The notes beneath the pieces were generated by a model. The model did no database searches. It had not been told where the DNA came from and saw only the letters and a list, made by a program, of their open reading frames with translations. From Allotamlana fucoidanivorans (GTDB taxonomy: Bacteria > Bacteroidota > Bacteroidia > Flavobacteriales > Flavobacteriaceae): a stretch of DNA of 64,000 nucleotides. The stretch spans positions 3,100,001 to 3,164,000 of the forward strand of contig NZ_CP074074.1 of assembly GCF_045788535.1 (NCBI RefSeq), in the 5' to 3' direction. Made by a program: the position numbers and the translations under genes. This document shows, piece after piece, positions 1 to 6,853 of this stretch. The number at the start of each line of letters is the position of its first letter. Position 1 is the stretch's first letter.

Positions 1-126
1 ACAGATGAAGAAAAAGAGATAGCTCGATTAAAAAAGGTATTAAAAGAAGCCGAGTTAGAACGTGATATCTTAAAAAAGGCCATCAGCATCTTCTCCAAGA
101 GCGACAGGAAAAATACAGGTTTATAA
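1..126 (+). CDS. IS3 transposase OrfA, C-terminal end (cut by window edge)
   Basis: Frame 1 is open from the window edge to TAA at 124-126 and encodes a basic and acidic helical tail (EIARLKKVLKEAELERDIL, then KKAIS) typical of the leucine-zipper end of IS3 OrfA proteins. These proteins bind the element ends through an N-terminal helix-turn-helix, which here lies outside the window. A heptamer A AAA AAG at 72-78 sits in the zero frame, and the -1 frame beyond it runs open into orfB. This is the usual arrangement for making the OrfAB fusion transposase. Confidence 0.85.
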   Translation, partial: TDEEKEIARLKKVLKEAELERDILKKAISIFSKSDRKNTGL

Positions 127-137
127 AACAGCACCTT

Positions 138-992
138 ATGAGATTTCCTGTCGAGATGATGTGTAAAATATTAAAGGTAAGTAAAAGCGGTTATTACCAT
201 TGGTTACAATCAGGACCAAGTAAATTATGGTTAGAAAATCAAAAGGTAACTGCACTTATAAAATCTATATTTAAAGATAGCTTTCAAAGCTATGGATCGC
301 CTAGAATAAAAACAGAACTGGAGACATTAGGCTATAAAATATCAAAGCCCAGAGTGGCGCGTATTATGAGTGCTAATTATTTATTTGCAAAACGAAAACG
401 TAGGTTTAAAGCAACCACAGATAGTAAACATAATTACCCAATAGCACCTAATTTGTTAAACCAAAACTTTGAAGCAAGCAGGCAGAATCAAGTTTGGGTA
501 AGCGATATTACCTATATCAAAACTAAACAAGGTTGGTTATATCTTACTGTAATTATTGATTTGTTTAACCGTAAAGTTGTTGGGTGGGCTCTAAGCGATA
601 ACCTAAGCACAGAAGACACTATTATTAAGGCTTGGCATATGGCTGTAAAGAAAACAACTTTAACCCAGCCTTTAATATTTCATTCCGATCGAGGTATACA
701 ATATGCAAGCCATAAGTTTACCTCATTAATTAAAAGTTATAATGGCTTAGTAAACCAATCTATGAGCAGAAAAGGTAATTGTTGGGATAATGCCGTTGCA
801 GAATCGTTCTTTAAATCATTAAAGGTAGAATGGGTTTATAGGCACAATTATAAGTTGAGATCTGAAGCGGAGTTATCCATCTTTGGATGGATAGAAACTT
901 GGTACAATAATAGAAGAAGACATTCCTTTTTAGGGAATAGAACTATAAGAGAATTTGAATTAGACATGTATAACCTTAAACTAGCTGCATAA
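138..992 (+). CDS. IS3 transposase OrfB (DDE integrase core)
   Basis: This is the catalytic half of the IS3 transposase, which cuts and joins the element ends. An HTH_21-like segment (about residues 40-95) precedes the integrase core: WVSDITYI gives the first Asp (about D122), FHSDRGIQYAS the second (about D182), and NAVAESFFKSLK the catalytic Glu (about E219). The 284 residues from the ATG match the size of the family. The same frame is open upstream to about 78, so the natural product is probably the OrfAB fusion made by -1 slippage rather than a protein starting at this ATG. It ends 38 bases before the end of the element. Confidence 0.92.
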   Translation: MRFPVEMMCKILKVSKSGYYHWLQSGPSKLWLENQKVTALIKSIFKDSFQSYGSPRIKTELETLGYKISKPRVARIMSANYLFAKRKRRFKATTDSKHNYPIAPNLLNQNFEASRQNQVWVSDITYIKTKQGWLYLTVIIDLFNRKVVGWALSDNLSTEDTIIKAWHMAVKKTTLTQPLIFHSDRGIQYASHKFTSLIKSYNGLVNQSMSRKGNCWDNAVAESFFKSLKVEWVYRHNYKLRSEAELSIFGWIETWYNNRRRHSFLGNRTIREFELDMYNLKLAA

Positions 993-1005
993 TCATTCAA
1001 CTATT

Positions 1006-1030
1006 TGTCCAGTTTTTTGTTGCAAGTCCA
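1006..1030 (+). repeat. Right terminal inverted repeat of the IS3 element
   Basis: The 25 bases from TGTCCAG to CAAGTCCA form the expected IS3-type right end. Their complement starts TGGACTTGCAAC. The matching left end is outside the window, so the exact repeat length is unproven. Confidence 0.65.
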
Positions 1031-2163
1031 TAGACCAACTTTTAGTGGACAATGAAAATCCGAGACTTGCCGAAGAGTATTTAGGTGGTGAACAAGAGGA
1101 AATAATCAATGTATTATATGAACAATTTGATTTGGAAGAATTAGCATTTTCAATGGTATCTAACGGTTATTTTGATGAGGAGCCTATTGTGGTAGTTCCT
1201 ACTGATTTGCCTAAAGAATTTGATCCTGACAATTATAAAAATACAAATGAATTGCAAGTTGCTCTTGAAGAATTATCCAATAAGGATAAAATTACATTTA
1301 GAGTTTTAGAAGGTAATAGAAGAACTGCCACAATCAAAATACTTTTAGATAATCCCTTAAGAAAAAAATTAGATGTAGATGAAGATTTTCCAAAAGTAGA
1401 AGAAAAACATATTATAGAAGATCTAAAACAAATTCCGGCAATAGTTTATTTAAATGAAGAAGATGTTTCTCCATATCTTGGAATTAGGCATATAGCAGGA
1501 AATTTAAGATGGGAAGCTTTTGCAAAGGCTGTTTACTTGCATAAGCAGATAGAATCAGAAGCTAAAAAATCAAATATTACAATTGATGAAAGTATTTCAA
1601 TCATTAGAAAAAGAACTGCAGATAGAACAGATTCAATCAAAAAACAATATGCTGCTTATAAAATATTGAAAGAATTAGAGAATGATTACGATTTTAATGT
1701 TAAGCAGATTAAGAATAGATTTTCCTTAATTATTGAGATAACCAATAAACCAGATATACGTGATTATTTGGAGTTGAAACATTATAATAAAATTAATTTT
1801 GATAGTAATATAATTAACAGCGGTAATCATAAAAAATTTTTACAAGTTTTTACCTGGGTTTTTGGTAATGGAACAGATATCGAACCATTATTCAAGGATA
1901 GCAGGCTAATAGGTCGTAGGTTAGCACCAATTTTAGCAGATGAAAATTCAACAGAATATTTAATTAAACATGGTAATATAGAAGAAGCATATGAGAGGAG
2001 TGGAGGTGAAGAGAGGTTTTTTAATCAACAGATTTATGATGCACAACGAAAAATAGAAAACTCCCTTTCGATTGCATATAAGTTTAAGGGTAATCAAACA
2101 TCTTTAAATCAAGTACAAAGTTTAATGGATGCAGTAAAAGCATTATTTGAAACATTGAAGTAG
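1031..2163 (+). pseudogene. ParB/Srx-like N-terminal domain protein, 5' end removed by the IS element
   Basis: The readable part begins right at the IS end (IDQLLVDNENPRLAEEY in frame) and continues about 375 codons to TAG. The N-terminal region has the ParB/sulfiredoxin-like fold signature: ENPRL, then ELAFSMVSNGYFDEEPIVVV, then the phosphate-binding EGNRRTATIKIL (compare GxRR in ParB-like proteins). A second conserved stretch, IRHIAGNLRWEAFAKAVYL, resembles the ParB-box/HTH region. The rest is helical and unassigned. A GTG at 1045 could restart translation, but VDNENPRL is normally preceded by a short strand and a start codon, so the true start was upstream of the insertion. The gene lies 4 bases before the next one and was probably co-transcribed with it. 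In mobile DNA, ParB-like proteins of this type often accompany nucleases. The function is unknown and the copy is probably impaired. Confidence 0.75.
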
Positions 2164-2167
2164 ATTT

Positions 2168-3010
2168 ATGAATATCCCTTTACCTGACTTTAATTCTATT
2201 AGCCAAATATGCGACTGGATTGAGTTGTACATTCTTTGTGATTCGACTCGTCTTTCCAAATCCAAATTAAACAATTTGTTAAATTCTTATGGAGTTTATG
2301 GAACAGATGTATTAATTACAGATGTTATGGCAGAACTATCAAGAAGAGAATTTATGATGGGTGAAGGTTCTGCATTTAGAATTGATAACCGCGGGGTTAT
2401 TAGAAGAAATGGTTATATATGGGAAGATATTCCAGAATATGTAATGTGCTTAATTTTTTCTCTGCAAGGAGTTAAAAAAATAAAAGGTGATGATGATGGT
2501 ACAAAATTATTTGAAAGAATTGGAAAAGATGTTATTGCATCATATTTAGATGGAAAAGCTATTGTTTTGGGATTTCCGAATGATACAGGATTAAATCAAC
2601 AACTGATTGACTTTTCAATTGCTTCTAATGAAATAAAATCCAAAGATAGAAATCCAGCTAACACTGATAAGGATAAAGGAGTAGATATAATTGGCTGGAA
2701 ATCGCATAGTGACAAAAGAAATAATCAAATTGTATTATTGATCCAAGCAGCTGCAGGATATCACTGGAATCTTAAAAAAGCTATTTCTAAAAACGCTTGG
2801 AGAGATTTTATTCTTTGGTCAGCTCCATTTAACATTGGTATTATCATTGTCAGTACACTAGATGAGATAAAATTTGAAAAGGCAAGGGATGATTATGATA
2901 ATGTCTTTGATAGGATTCGAATATTTATAGCTCTTTACAAGAAAAATCACACCATAGACAATGAATTAAGACAATTAGTTCGAGAATGGTGTGTAAAAGA
3001 ATTAAATTAA
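2168..3010 (+). CDS. Uncharacterised protein, probable PD-(D/E)XK-like nuclease partner of the ParB-like gene
   Basis: This soluble 280-residue protein has no signal peptide or membrane segment. I do not recognise a named gene. The central segment from about residue 165 reads DKGVDIIGWKSHSD, a short gap, then IVLLIQAAAGYHWNLK. The pattern of Asp on a strand, a second strand ending in a Q-x-A/C-x-G turn, then W and K, is one I associate with divergent PD-(D/E)XK nucleases in restriction-like loci. The usual E-x-K is not present, so the nuclease call is inference. The N-terminal 100 residues look like a small helical, possibly winged-helix, region. The 4-base spacing to the ParB-like gene suggests a two-gene unit. 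Alternative: a non-enzymatic restriction-fold protein. Confidence 0.45.
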   Translation: MNIPLPDFNSISQICDWIELYILCDSTRLSKSKLNNLLNSYGVYGTDVLITDVMAELSRREFMMGEGSAFRIDNRGVIRRNGYIWEDIPEYVMCLIFSLQGVKKIKGDDDGTKLFERIGKDVIASYLDGKAIVLGFPNDTGLNQQLIDFSIASNEIKSKDRNPANTDKDKGVDIIGWKSHSDKRNNQIVLLIQAAAGYHWNLKKAISKNAWRDFILWSAPFNIGIIIVSTLDEIKFEKARDDYDNVFDRIRIFIALYKKNHTIDNELRQLVREWCVKELN

Positions 3011-3152
3011 CACATTAGGAATATTACTGACTTAATAGTAATGCTTCACTCTGATTCTCAATAATAATCTTCTTCTTAATGAGAATTATTAAAACCTATA
3101 TTTTCTAAAATATTTTTAATCACAAATGATAATAACATTTGATAAGTTTTCA

Positions 3153-3189
3153 TTGATGTTACTTATAGTCTGTAGATTTAGAGTATACA
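3153..3189 (+). promoter_or_regulatory. C-box operator overlapping the promoter of the controller/R-M operon
   Basis: ATGTTACTTATAGTC (3156-3170) followed by TGTAGATTTAGAGTATACA (3171-3189) closely resembles the two-half operator bound by restriction-modification C proteins such as that of Esp1396I (recalled from memory). The left half has ACT-TAT-AGT symmetry; the right half is a weaker copy ending AGAGT-ATACA. A Bacteroidetes-type promoter can be read through it: TTG at 3153-3155, 17 bases, then TAGATTTA at 3173-3180, so the right half would cover the -7 box. This fits activation from the left site and repression from the right site. The controller start codon is 18 bases downstream. Confidence 0.7.
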
Positions 3190-3207
3190 AAAAGATACTT
3201 TTAAAAC

Positions 3208-3414
3208 ATGAAAATTGAAACAAAATTCGGCTTGAAAATCAAGTATTTGAGAAATGAATTATTTATTTCCCAAGAAGAGCTCGCGCATAGAAGTGAATTA
3301 CACAGAACATATATCAGTTCTGTTGAGTTAGGAAAAAGAAATATTTCCATTAGAAATATTGAAAAACTCGCAAAAGCATTGGAAGTAAATATTATTGAAT
3401 TATTTAAAGATTAG
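3208..3414 (+). CDS. Restriction-modification controller (C) protein, XRE-type helix-turn-helix
   Basis: This 68-residue protein is almost entirely one XRE/Cro fold. FISQEELAHRSEL and HRTYISSVELGKRNIS form helix-turn-helix plus recognition helix, followed by IENLEKLAKAL-like and VNIIELF helices. HRTYISSVE-GKRNIS is the pattern typical of C proteins, which bind C-boxes as dimers and time the expression of restriction genes. The C-box just upstream and the methyltransferase fusion starting 2 bases after its stop make this role likely rather than that of a phage repressor. The proteins in this family are usually 65-80 residues. Confidence 0.85.
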   Translation: MKIETKFGLKIKYLRNELFISQEELAHRSELHRTYISSVELGKRNISIRNIEKLAKALEVNIIELFKD

Positions 3415-3416
3415 AA

Positions 3417-5324
3417 ATGGCAGGTAACGAAATTGAAACAATAAAATATTTGTTTTTGCGTAAAGACGAAATAATTTTAAATCATTTAGGAAAACTTACG
3501 GATATAGGTGCGCCAGAAAAGGATGGTAGTATTACTAATGTTGAATCTTATAAAGAGATTAATAAGATTTCTACTGAAAACTCCAGTAAGAAAGCCGATG
3601 TATATTTAAATAATAAAGGTATTTCTTTTAAACAAAAGGGCGCAAGTTTTCCATTTAATAGATTACAAAGAGCTGAACTATTAAAAGTTTTTGAATTTTT
3701 AAAATTTGAAAATCCAGAGGACCAATTGGATTCAGTAGACCAAGTTGTTGATGACTTTCATAATGGAAATTTAGCAAGAAGAGCAAGACCTTGGAAAGAA
3801 CTTTTTACTGAAGAACAGTTTAAAGCTCTTACAAAATTTCTTATGATGGATGGTAGTCCAAATCATGGAATATCAAATAACAAAGCTGAATTCATATTAA
3901 CATCTCCAAAAATTATAAATAAAGATGATGATATCGATGTTTACACCTTTGATGAATATTTCGAATCATTCAAAAATGAATTAGCATTTTCTATTAGAAG
4001 AGTTTGGTTTGGACAAAGTAGTGATAGTGAACATGGCAGAGCAAAGGGTTTAGTTAAAAAACCTGGAAATCAAAAATGGGTTTATGATACAATAAGTGGA
4101 CAACCAGGAATATCAAAAAAAACAGGAAAAAGATGGAGAGATGAAGTTTTAGAAAAAGATAGAAAAACTGTTTACATCATTTTTGTTGAAAAAATAAAAA
4201 AAAGTAAAAAAAAAGTAAAAAATAAACTAAATTTGAATACTATAAGTAACATAAATATGAATGTAATTTCTTTTTTTGCAGGTGCAGGTGGACTTGATTT
4301 AGGTTTTCAAAGAGCTGGATTTAATGTTGATTGGGCTAATGAATATGATAAAGAAATATGGGAAACATATCAGAAAAATCATCCACATACTTTTTTAGAT
4401 AAAAGGAGTATGAGAAATATTCCAATTTCTGAAATTCCCGATAAAGCTATGGGAATTATTGGTGGCCCACCTTGTCAAAGCTGGAGTGAAGCAGGCGCAT
4501 TGCGAGGCATTAATGACAAAAGAGGACAACTCTTTTATAATTTCATTGAAGTTCTTGAAGAAAAGCAACCATTATTTTTTCTTGCAGAAAATGTATCTGG
4601 AATGCTTTCTCCAAGACACAAAGAAGCATTGAGTAATATTAAAGATATGTTCAAGAATGCTGGAGTTGGTTATGATTTATCTTTTGAATTATTAAATGTT
4701 GCTGATTTTGGTGTTCCTCAAGATCGACAGAGAGTATTTTTTATAGGTTTCAGAAGAGATTTGAATATTGATTTTAAGTTCCCAAAAAAGCATGCAAAAA
4801 AAGTCACGTTGGAAGAAGCCATTGGAGATTTGAAAAATACTGTTTTACCAGCACGAGAGAAGAATTATACTAATGGTGAAGATTGTAAAATTTTAAATCA
4901 TGAGTACATGATTGGTAATTTTTCTACAATCTTTATGTCTCGAAATAGAGTTAGAAGTTGGGATGAACAATCATTTACAATTCAAGCAGGAGGAAGGCAT
5001 GCTCCAATACACCCACAAGCGCCAAAAATGAAATTTATTGAACAGAATAAAAGAATTTTTGTTCCTGGCAAAGAACATCTTTATAGACGTTTGAGTATTA
5101 GAGAATGTGCAAGAATACAGACCTTTCCTGATGACTTTAAATTTTATTATAATAACGTTACAGCTGGTTATAAAATGATTGGTAACGCTGTTCCAGTAGA
5201 AATGGCACATATTTTAGCTAATCAAATTAAACTTCATTTAGAATCAAAAGGAATAACAGAATATATTGAGGTTAAAAGTAACAAATCTGTTACTAAACCT
5301 GAAGCTGTAGAAGCGGCCTCATAA
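3417..5324 (+). CDS. Fusion of a type II restriction endonuclease-like domain and a cytosine-5 DNA methyltransferase
   Basis: The C-terminal part from Met281 is a complete m5C methyltransferase. FAGAGGLDLG binds S-adenosylmethionine; GGPPCQSW carries the catalytic Cys353; LAENVSGM is motif VI, QDRQRVFFIG motif VIII, and GNAVPVEMA motif X, with the target-recognition region between VIII and X. The N-terminal 270 residues are not needed by m5C methylases and look like a type II endonuclease. KADVYLNNKGISFKQKG gives an Asp61 strand followed by a strand with Ser70/Lys72, a divergent PD-(D/E)XK core, followed by FNRLQRAELLK. The two parts are joined by a lysine-rich linker coded by A8 (4196-4203) and A9 (4206-4214) runs. 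An ATG at 4257 could start a free methylase. It is the second gene of the controller operon. The target sequence is not known. Confidence 0.8.
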   Translation: MAGNEIETIKYLFLRKDEIILNHLGKLTDIGAPEKDGSITNVESYKEINKISTENSSKKADVYLNNKGISFKQKGASFPFNRLQRAELLKVFEFLKFENPEDQLDSVDQVVDDFHNGNLARRARPWKELFTEEQFKALTKFLMMDGSPNHGISNNKAEFILTSPKIINKDDDIDVYTFDEYFESFKNELAFSIRRVWFGQSSDSEHGRAKGLVKKPGNQKWVYDTISGQPGISKKTGKRWRDEVLEKDRKTVYIIFVEKIKKSKKKVKNKLNLNTISNINMNVISFFAGAGGLDLGFQRAGFNVDWANEYDKEIWETYQKNHPHTFLDKRSMRNIPISEIPDKAMGIIGGPPCQSWSEAGALRGINDKRGQLFYNFIEVLEEKQPLFFLAENVSGMLSPRHKEALSNIKDMFKNAGVGYDLSFELLNVADFGVPQDRQRVFFIGFRRDLNIDFKFPKKHAKKVTLEEAIGDLKNTVLPAREKNYTNGEDCKILNHEYMIGNFSTIFMSRNRVRSWDEQSFTIQAGGRHAPIHPQAPKMKFIEQNKRIFVPGKEHLYRRLSIRECARIQTFPDDFKFYYNNVTAGYKMIGNAVPVEMAHILANQIKLHLESKGITEYIEVKSNKSVTKPEAVEAAS

Positions 5325-5494
5325 AATTTTGGTTAAAACAATAGGCGAGTGTGACGATTATATTTTAGGGGTCAAGCAATAAAGTTTCTTATATATTTCT
5401 ATTTTACATAATATTTCTACATAATTTTAATAGTTCTAGATGTTTCCTAAAATATAGTGGAGCGAGCCGTTAATTGTTTCCAAAATTATATGCA

Positions 5495-5526
5495 GCCTTG
5501 ATTTTTTGTTTCTTTTGCATCAAGGC
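5495..5526. repeat. Hairpin GCCTTGAT...ATCAAGGC
   Basis: This is a perfect 8-base stem with a 16-base loop, about 170 bases after the R-M stop codon. There is no long T-run after it, so it is not an obvious terminator. The sequence around it has the look of a non-coding repeat, recalling segments between cassettes in other flavobacteria (memory, unverified). Confidence 0.5.
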
Positions 5527-5712
5527 AAAAGATAACGCACAAAAAGAAAACTTTAATTGAAGTTCTACATAGAACAAGTGTATAGAAATTTTCTCGCAGA
5601 GAAATTTTATACTCTTGTGGCAACTTGAGGAGAATCTCGTAAAATTTTTTTTGACGTACATTTTATCAAATACGCTAATTTTAAAACAGCGCAATAAGTG
5701 AAGCTCTTATAT

Positions 5713-5799
5713 GGCGTTGGCAAGCGATGGATAATTGTGTGTAAAATAAATTGTGCTAACAATTTGATTTTATAAAACAATCGAGCGCTTGGTAGCGGC
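5713..5799. repeat. Long imperfect palindrome (about 40-base arms), possibly attC-like
   Basis: The left arm 5713-5753 and the right arm 5760-5799 pair over most of their length with scattered mismatches and a two-base bulge. The apical stem is AAATTG/CAATTT around a TGCTAA loop, and CAAGCG pairs with CGCTTG near the base. It is followed directly by TATTTTACATAACGGC. Long, poorly conserved palindromes with unpaired bases are typical of integron attC sites and of some small mobile repeats, but a canonical GTTRRRY/RYYYAAC pair is not evident. The structure is seen directly; its role is inference. Confidence 0.5.
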
Positions 5800-6012
5800 T
5801 ATTTTACATAACGGCAAATTATAGATACAAATGAACTAACACTGCGTTACAGACCGATTAAAAAAGTTTAATGACCCAAGCAGGATGTTTCTTTAGTATT
5901 TCCAAACTTTCTGGGATATTTTACATAATAGAGAATTATAGCTATCAAATGTACATTTGGGATAAACAACTATACAAACACATTTGTACTATAATTTATA
6001 TTATGTAAAATA
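5800..6012. repeat. Three copies of a ~33-base repeat (two direct, one inverted)
   Basis: Copies lie at 5800-5833 (+), 5917-5950 (+) and 6012-5979 (-). All share TATTTTACATAA, then 4-5 variable bases, AATTATAG, 1-5 bases and (AC)AAATG. Copies two and three face each other and bound a 96-base unit with terminal inverted repeats, as in a miniature transposable element. A further isolated ATTTTACATAAT is at 5401-5412. Confidence 0.6.
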
Positions 6013-6144
6013 GTATTTTTTAAAACATTGATAATCAAACACCTGTATTATTTCGAAATTGGTTTTATTAATTAATAAACAGCATTTGTGTTTATAAATA
6101 ACACCTACACTCTAATATTAGTAGTAAACTGAAAAAACAAATGT

Positions 6145-6152
6145 TATATTTG
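6145..6152 (+). promoter_or_regulatory. -7 box (TATATTTG) of the DedA-like gene
   Basis: TATATTTG fits the Bacteroidetes TAnnTTTG -7 consensus. It lies after a possible upstream ATG at 6141, so it favours the start at 6177. No clear -33 element is visible. Confidence 0.45.
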
Positions 6153-6176
6153 CTCTCCCAAGTTAAGCCATACATT

Positions 6177-6788
6177 ATGCAAACAAAAACAAAACCTTCA
6201 AAATCTAAACTAAAAAGACTTCACCAGTATTACAGTTATACAGGGTTTTATAGTTTTGTTGGTAACGCTGTAAAAAAAGCGCTGCCTTATATTGTATTAG
6301 CAATTGTTAGCATTTATATTTTGAATCATTTTTTCGATATTAATACAGCTTTAGTGCGGTTAACCGAAATTTTACCCGTAGCTGGTGTTTTAAGTTTCTT
6401 TTTCGTATCTGAAACCCTTTTAGGACTTATTCCGCCAGAAATATTTATTGCATGGTCTGGTAAAATGCCAAACCCATGGGTATTCTTAGGAATTTTAGCT
6501 GTTTTATCTTATTTAGCAGGTATTTTGGCTTATTGGAAAGGGCGTTCAATTACCAAGATACCTTCAGTACATGAGTATTTAGAAGGAAAAATGGCCAAAC
6601 AGTTAAAAAACTCTAGAAAATGGGGTGGTTTTCTTATTGTTGTTGGTGCTCTATTGCCGCTCCCCTTTTCTATATCATGCATAGCTGCTGGTATTATAAA
6701 GTTTCCTTTTAAAAGTGTAGTATATTTTGGCTCCCTGCGTTTGCTTCGCTTTGCTGTTTACGGACTTATCATTTTTAACGTACTGTAA
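6177..6788 (+). CDS. DedA/VTT-family-like inner membrane protein
   Basis: This protein of about 203 residues has an amphipathic basic N-terminus and four or five hydrophobic segments: LPYIVLAIVSIYIL, the PVAGVLSFFFVSETLLGLIPPE loop region, WVFLGILAVLSYLAGILAYW, GGFLIVVGALLPLPFSISC and a final helix. The re-entrant pattern with G-x-x-P-x-E (LIPPEIF) followed later by ALLPLPFS is characteristic of DedA/VTT (SNARE-associated) proteins, which act in lipid flipping or transport. The ATG at 6177 is preferred to one at 6141 because a -7 promoter box lies between them. It is followed by the DUF3817 gene, which has its own promoter box. Confidence 0.65.
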   Translation: MQTKTKPSKSKLKRLHQYYSYTGFYSFVGNAVKKALPYIVLAIVSIYILNHFFDINTALVRLTEILPVAGVLSFFFVSETLLGLIPPEIFIAWSGKMPNPWVFLGILAVLSYLAGILAYWKGRSITKIPSVHEYLEGKMAKQLKNSRKWGGFLIVVGALLPLPFSISCIAAGIIKFPFKSVVYFGSLRLLRFAVYGLIIFNVL

Positions 6789-6827
6789 AAAACTCTTAAA
6801 TAAGGTACTTTTTAAACTGTTCTGATT

Positions 6828-6835
6828 TATTTTTG
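6828..6835 (+). promoter_or_regulatory. -7 box (TATTTTTG) before the DUF3817 gene
   Basis: TATTTTTG matches TAnnTTTG and lies 18 bases upstream of the ATG at 6854. It overlaps the TTG at 6833, which argues against that TTG being the start. Confidence 0.45.
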
Positions 6836-6853
6836 CTAAAAAATAGAATCGTA

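Larger units (their letters stand above)
1..1030 (+). mobile_element. IS3-family insertion sequence, right-hand part
   Basis: The element comprises the last codons of orfA, a complete orfB with the IS3-type DDE transposase, and a right end reading TGTCCAG...CAAGTCCA that stops at 1030. An end in CA, facing a left end starting TG, is the IS3-family rule. The left end lies outside the window, so neither the left inverted repeat nor a target duplication can be checked. The boundary at 1030 is inferred from the terminal CA and from the fact that the sequence after it reads in frame as the interrupted ParB-like gene. Nothing in the visible part is broken, so the copy may be active. Confidence 0.88.
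5325..6140. other. Gene-poor, repeat-rich intergenic region after the R-M genes
   Basis: No convincing coding frame is present in these 816 bases. What can be seen is a GCCTTGAT/ATCAAGGC hairpin, a long imperfect palindrome at 5713-5799, and three copies of a roughly 33-base motif beginning TATTTTACATAA. The -7 box of the next gene lies just beyond the 3' end. The region lies exactly between the accessory block and core genes, so it may hold the scar or the integration sites of that block. Confidence 0.6.

Noticed and set aside
1045..1047. GTG as the genuine start of the ParB-like gene
   Set aside because: The frame extends with family-like residues up to the exact IS end, so the GTG is an internal codon of a disrupted gene.
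4971..5210. A minus-strand frame inside the methyltransferase
   Set aside because: It lies opposite conserved motifs of the m5C methylase and has no features of its own.
5470..5694. A 74-codon minus-strand frame in the repeat-rich intergenic region
   Set aside because: It overlaps the GCCTTGAT hairpin, has no recognisable domain, signal or start context, and its composition looks like translated non-coding repeat.
5800..6012. A confirmed integron cassette array
   Set aside because: No integrase is in the window and canonical GTTRRRY/RYYYAAC ends are not evident, so only a possible attC-like structure is claimed.
6833..6853. TTG start for the DUF3817 protein
   Set aside because: It overlaps the -7 box and the added residues do not look like the family's N-terminus; the ATG at 6854 does.
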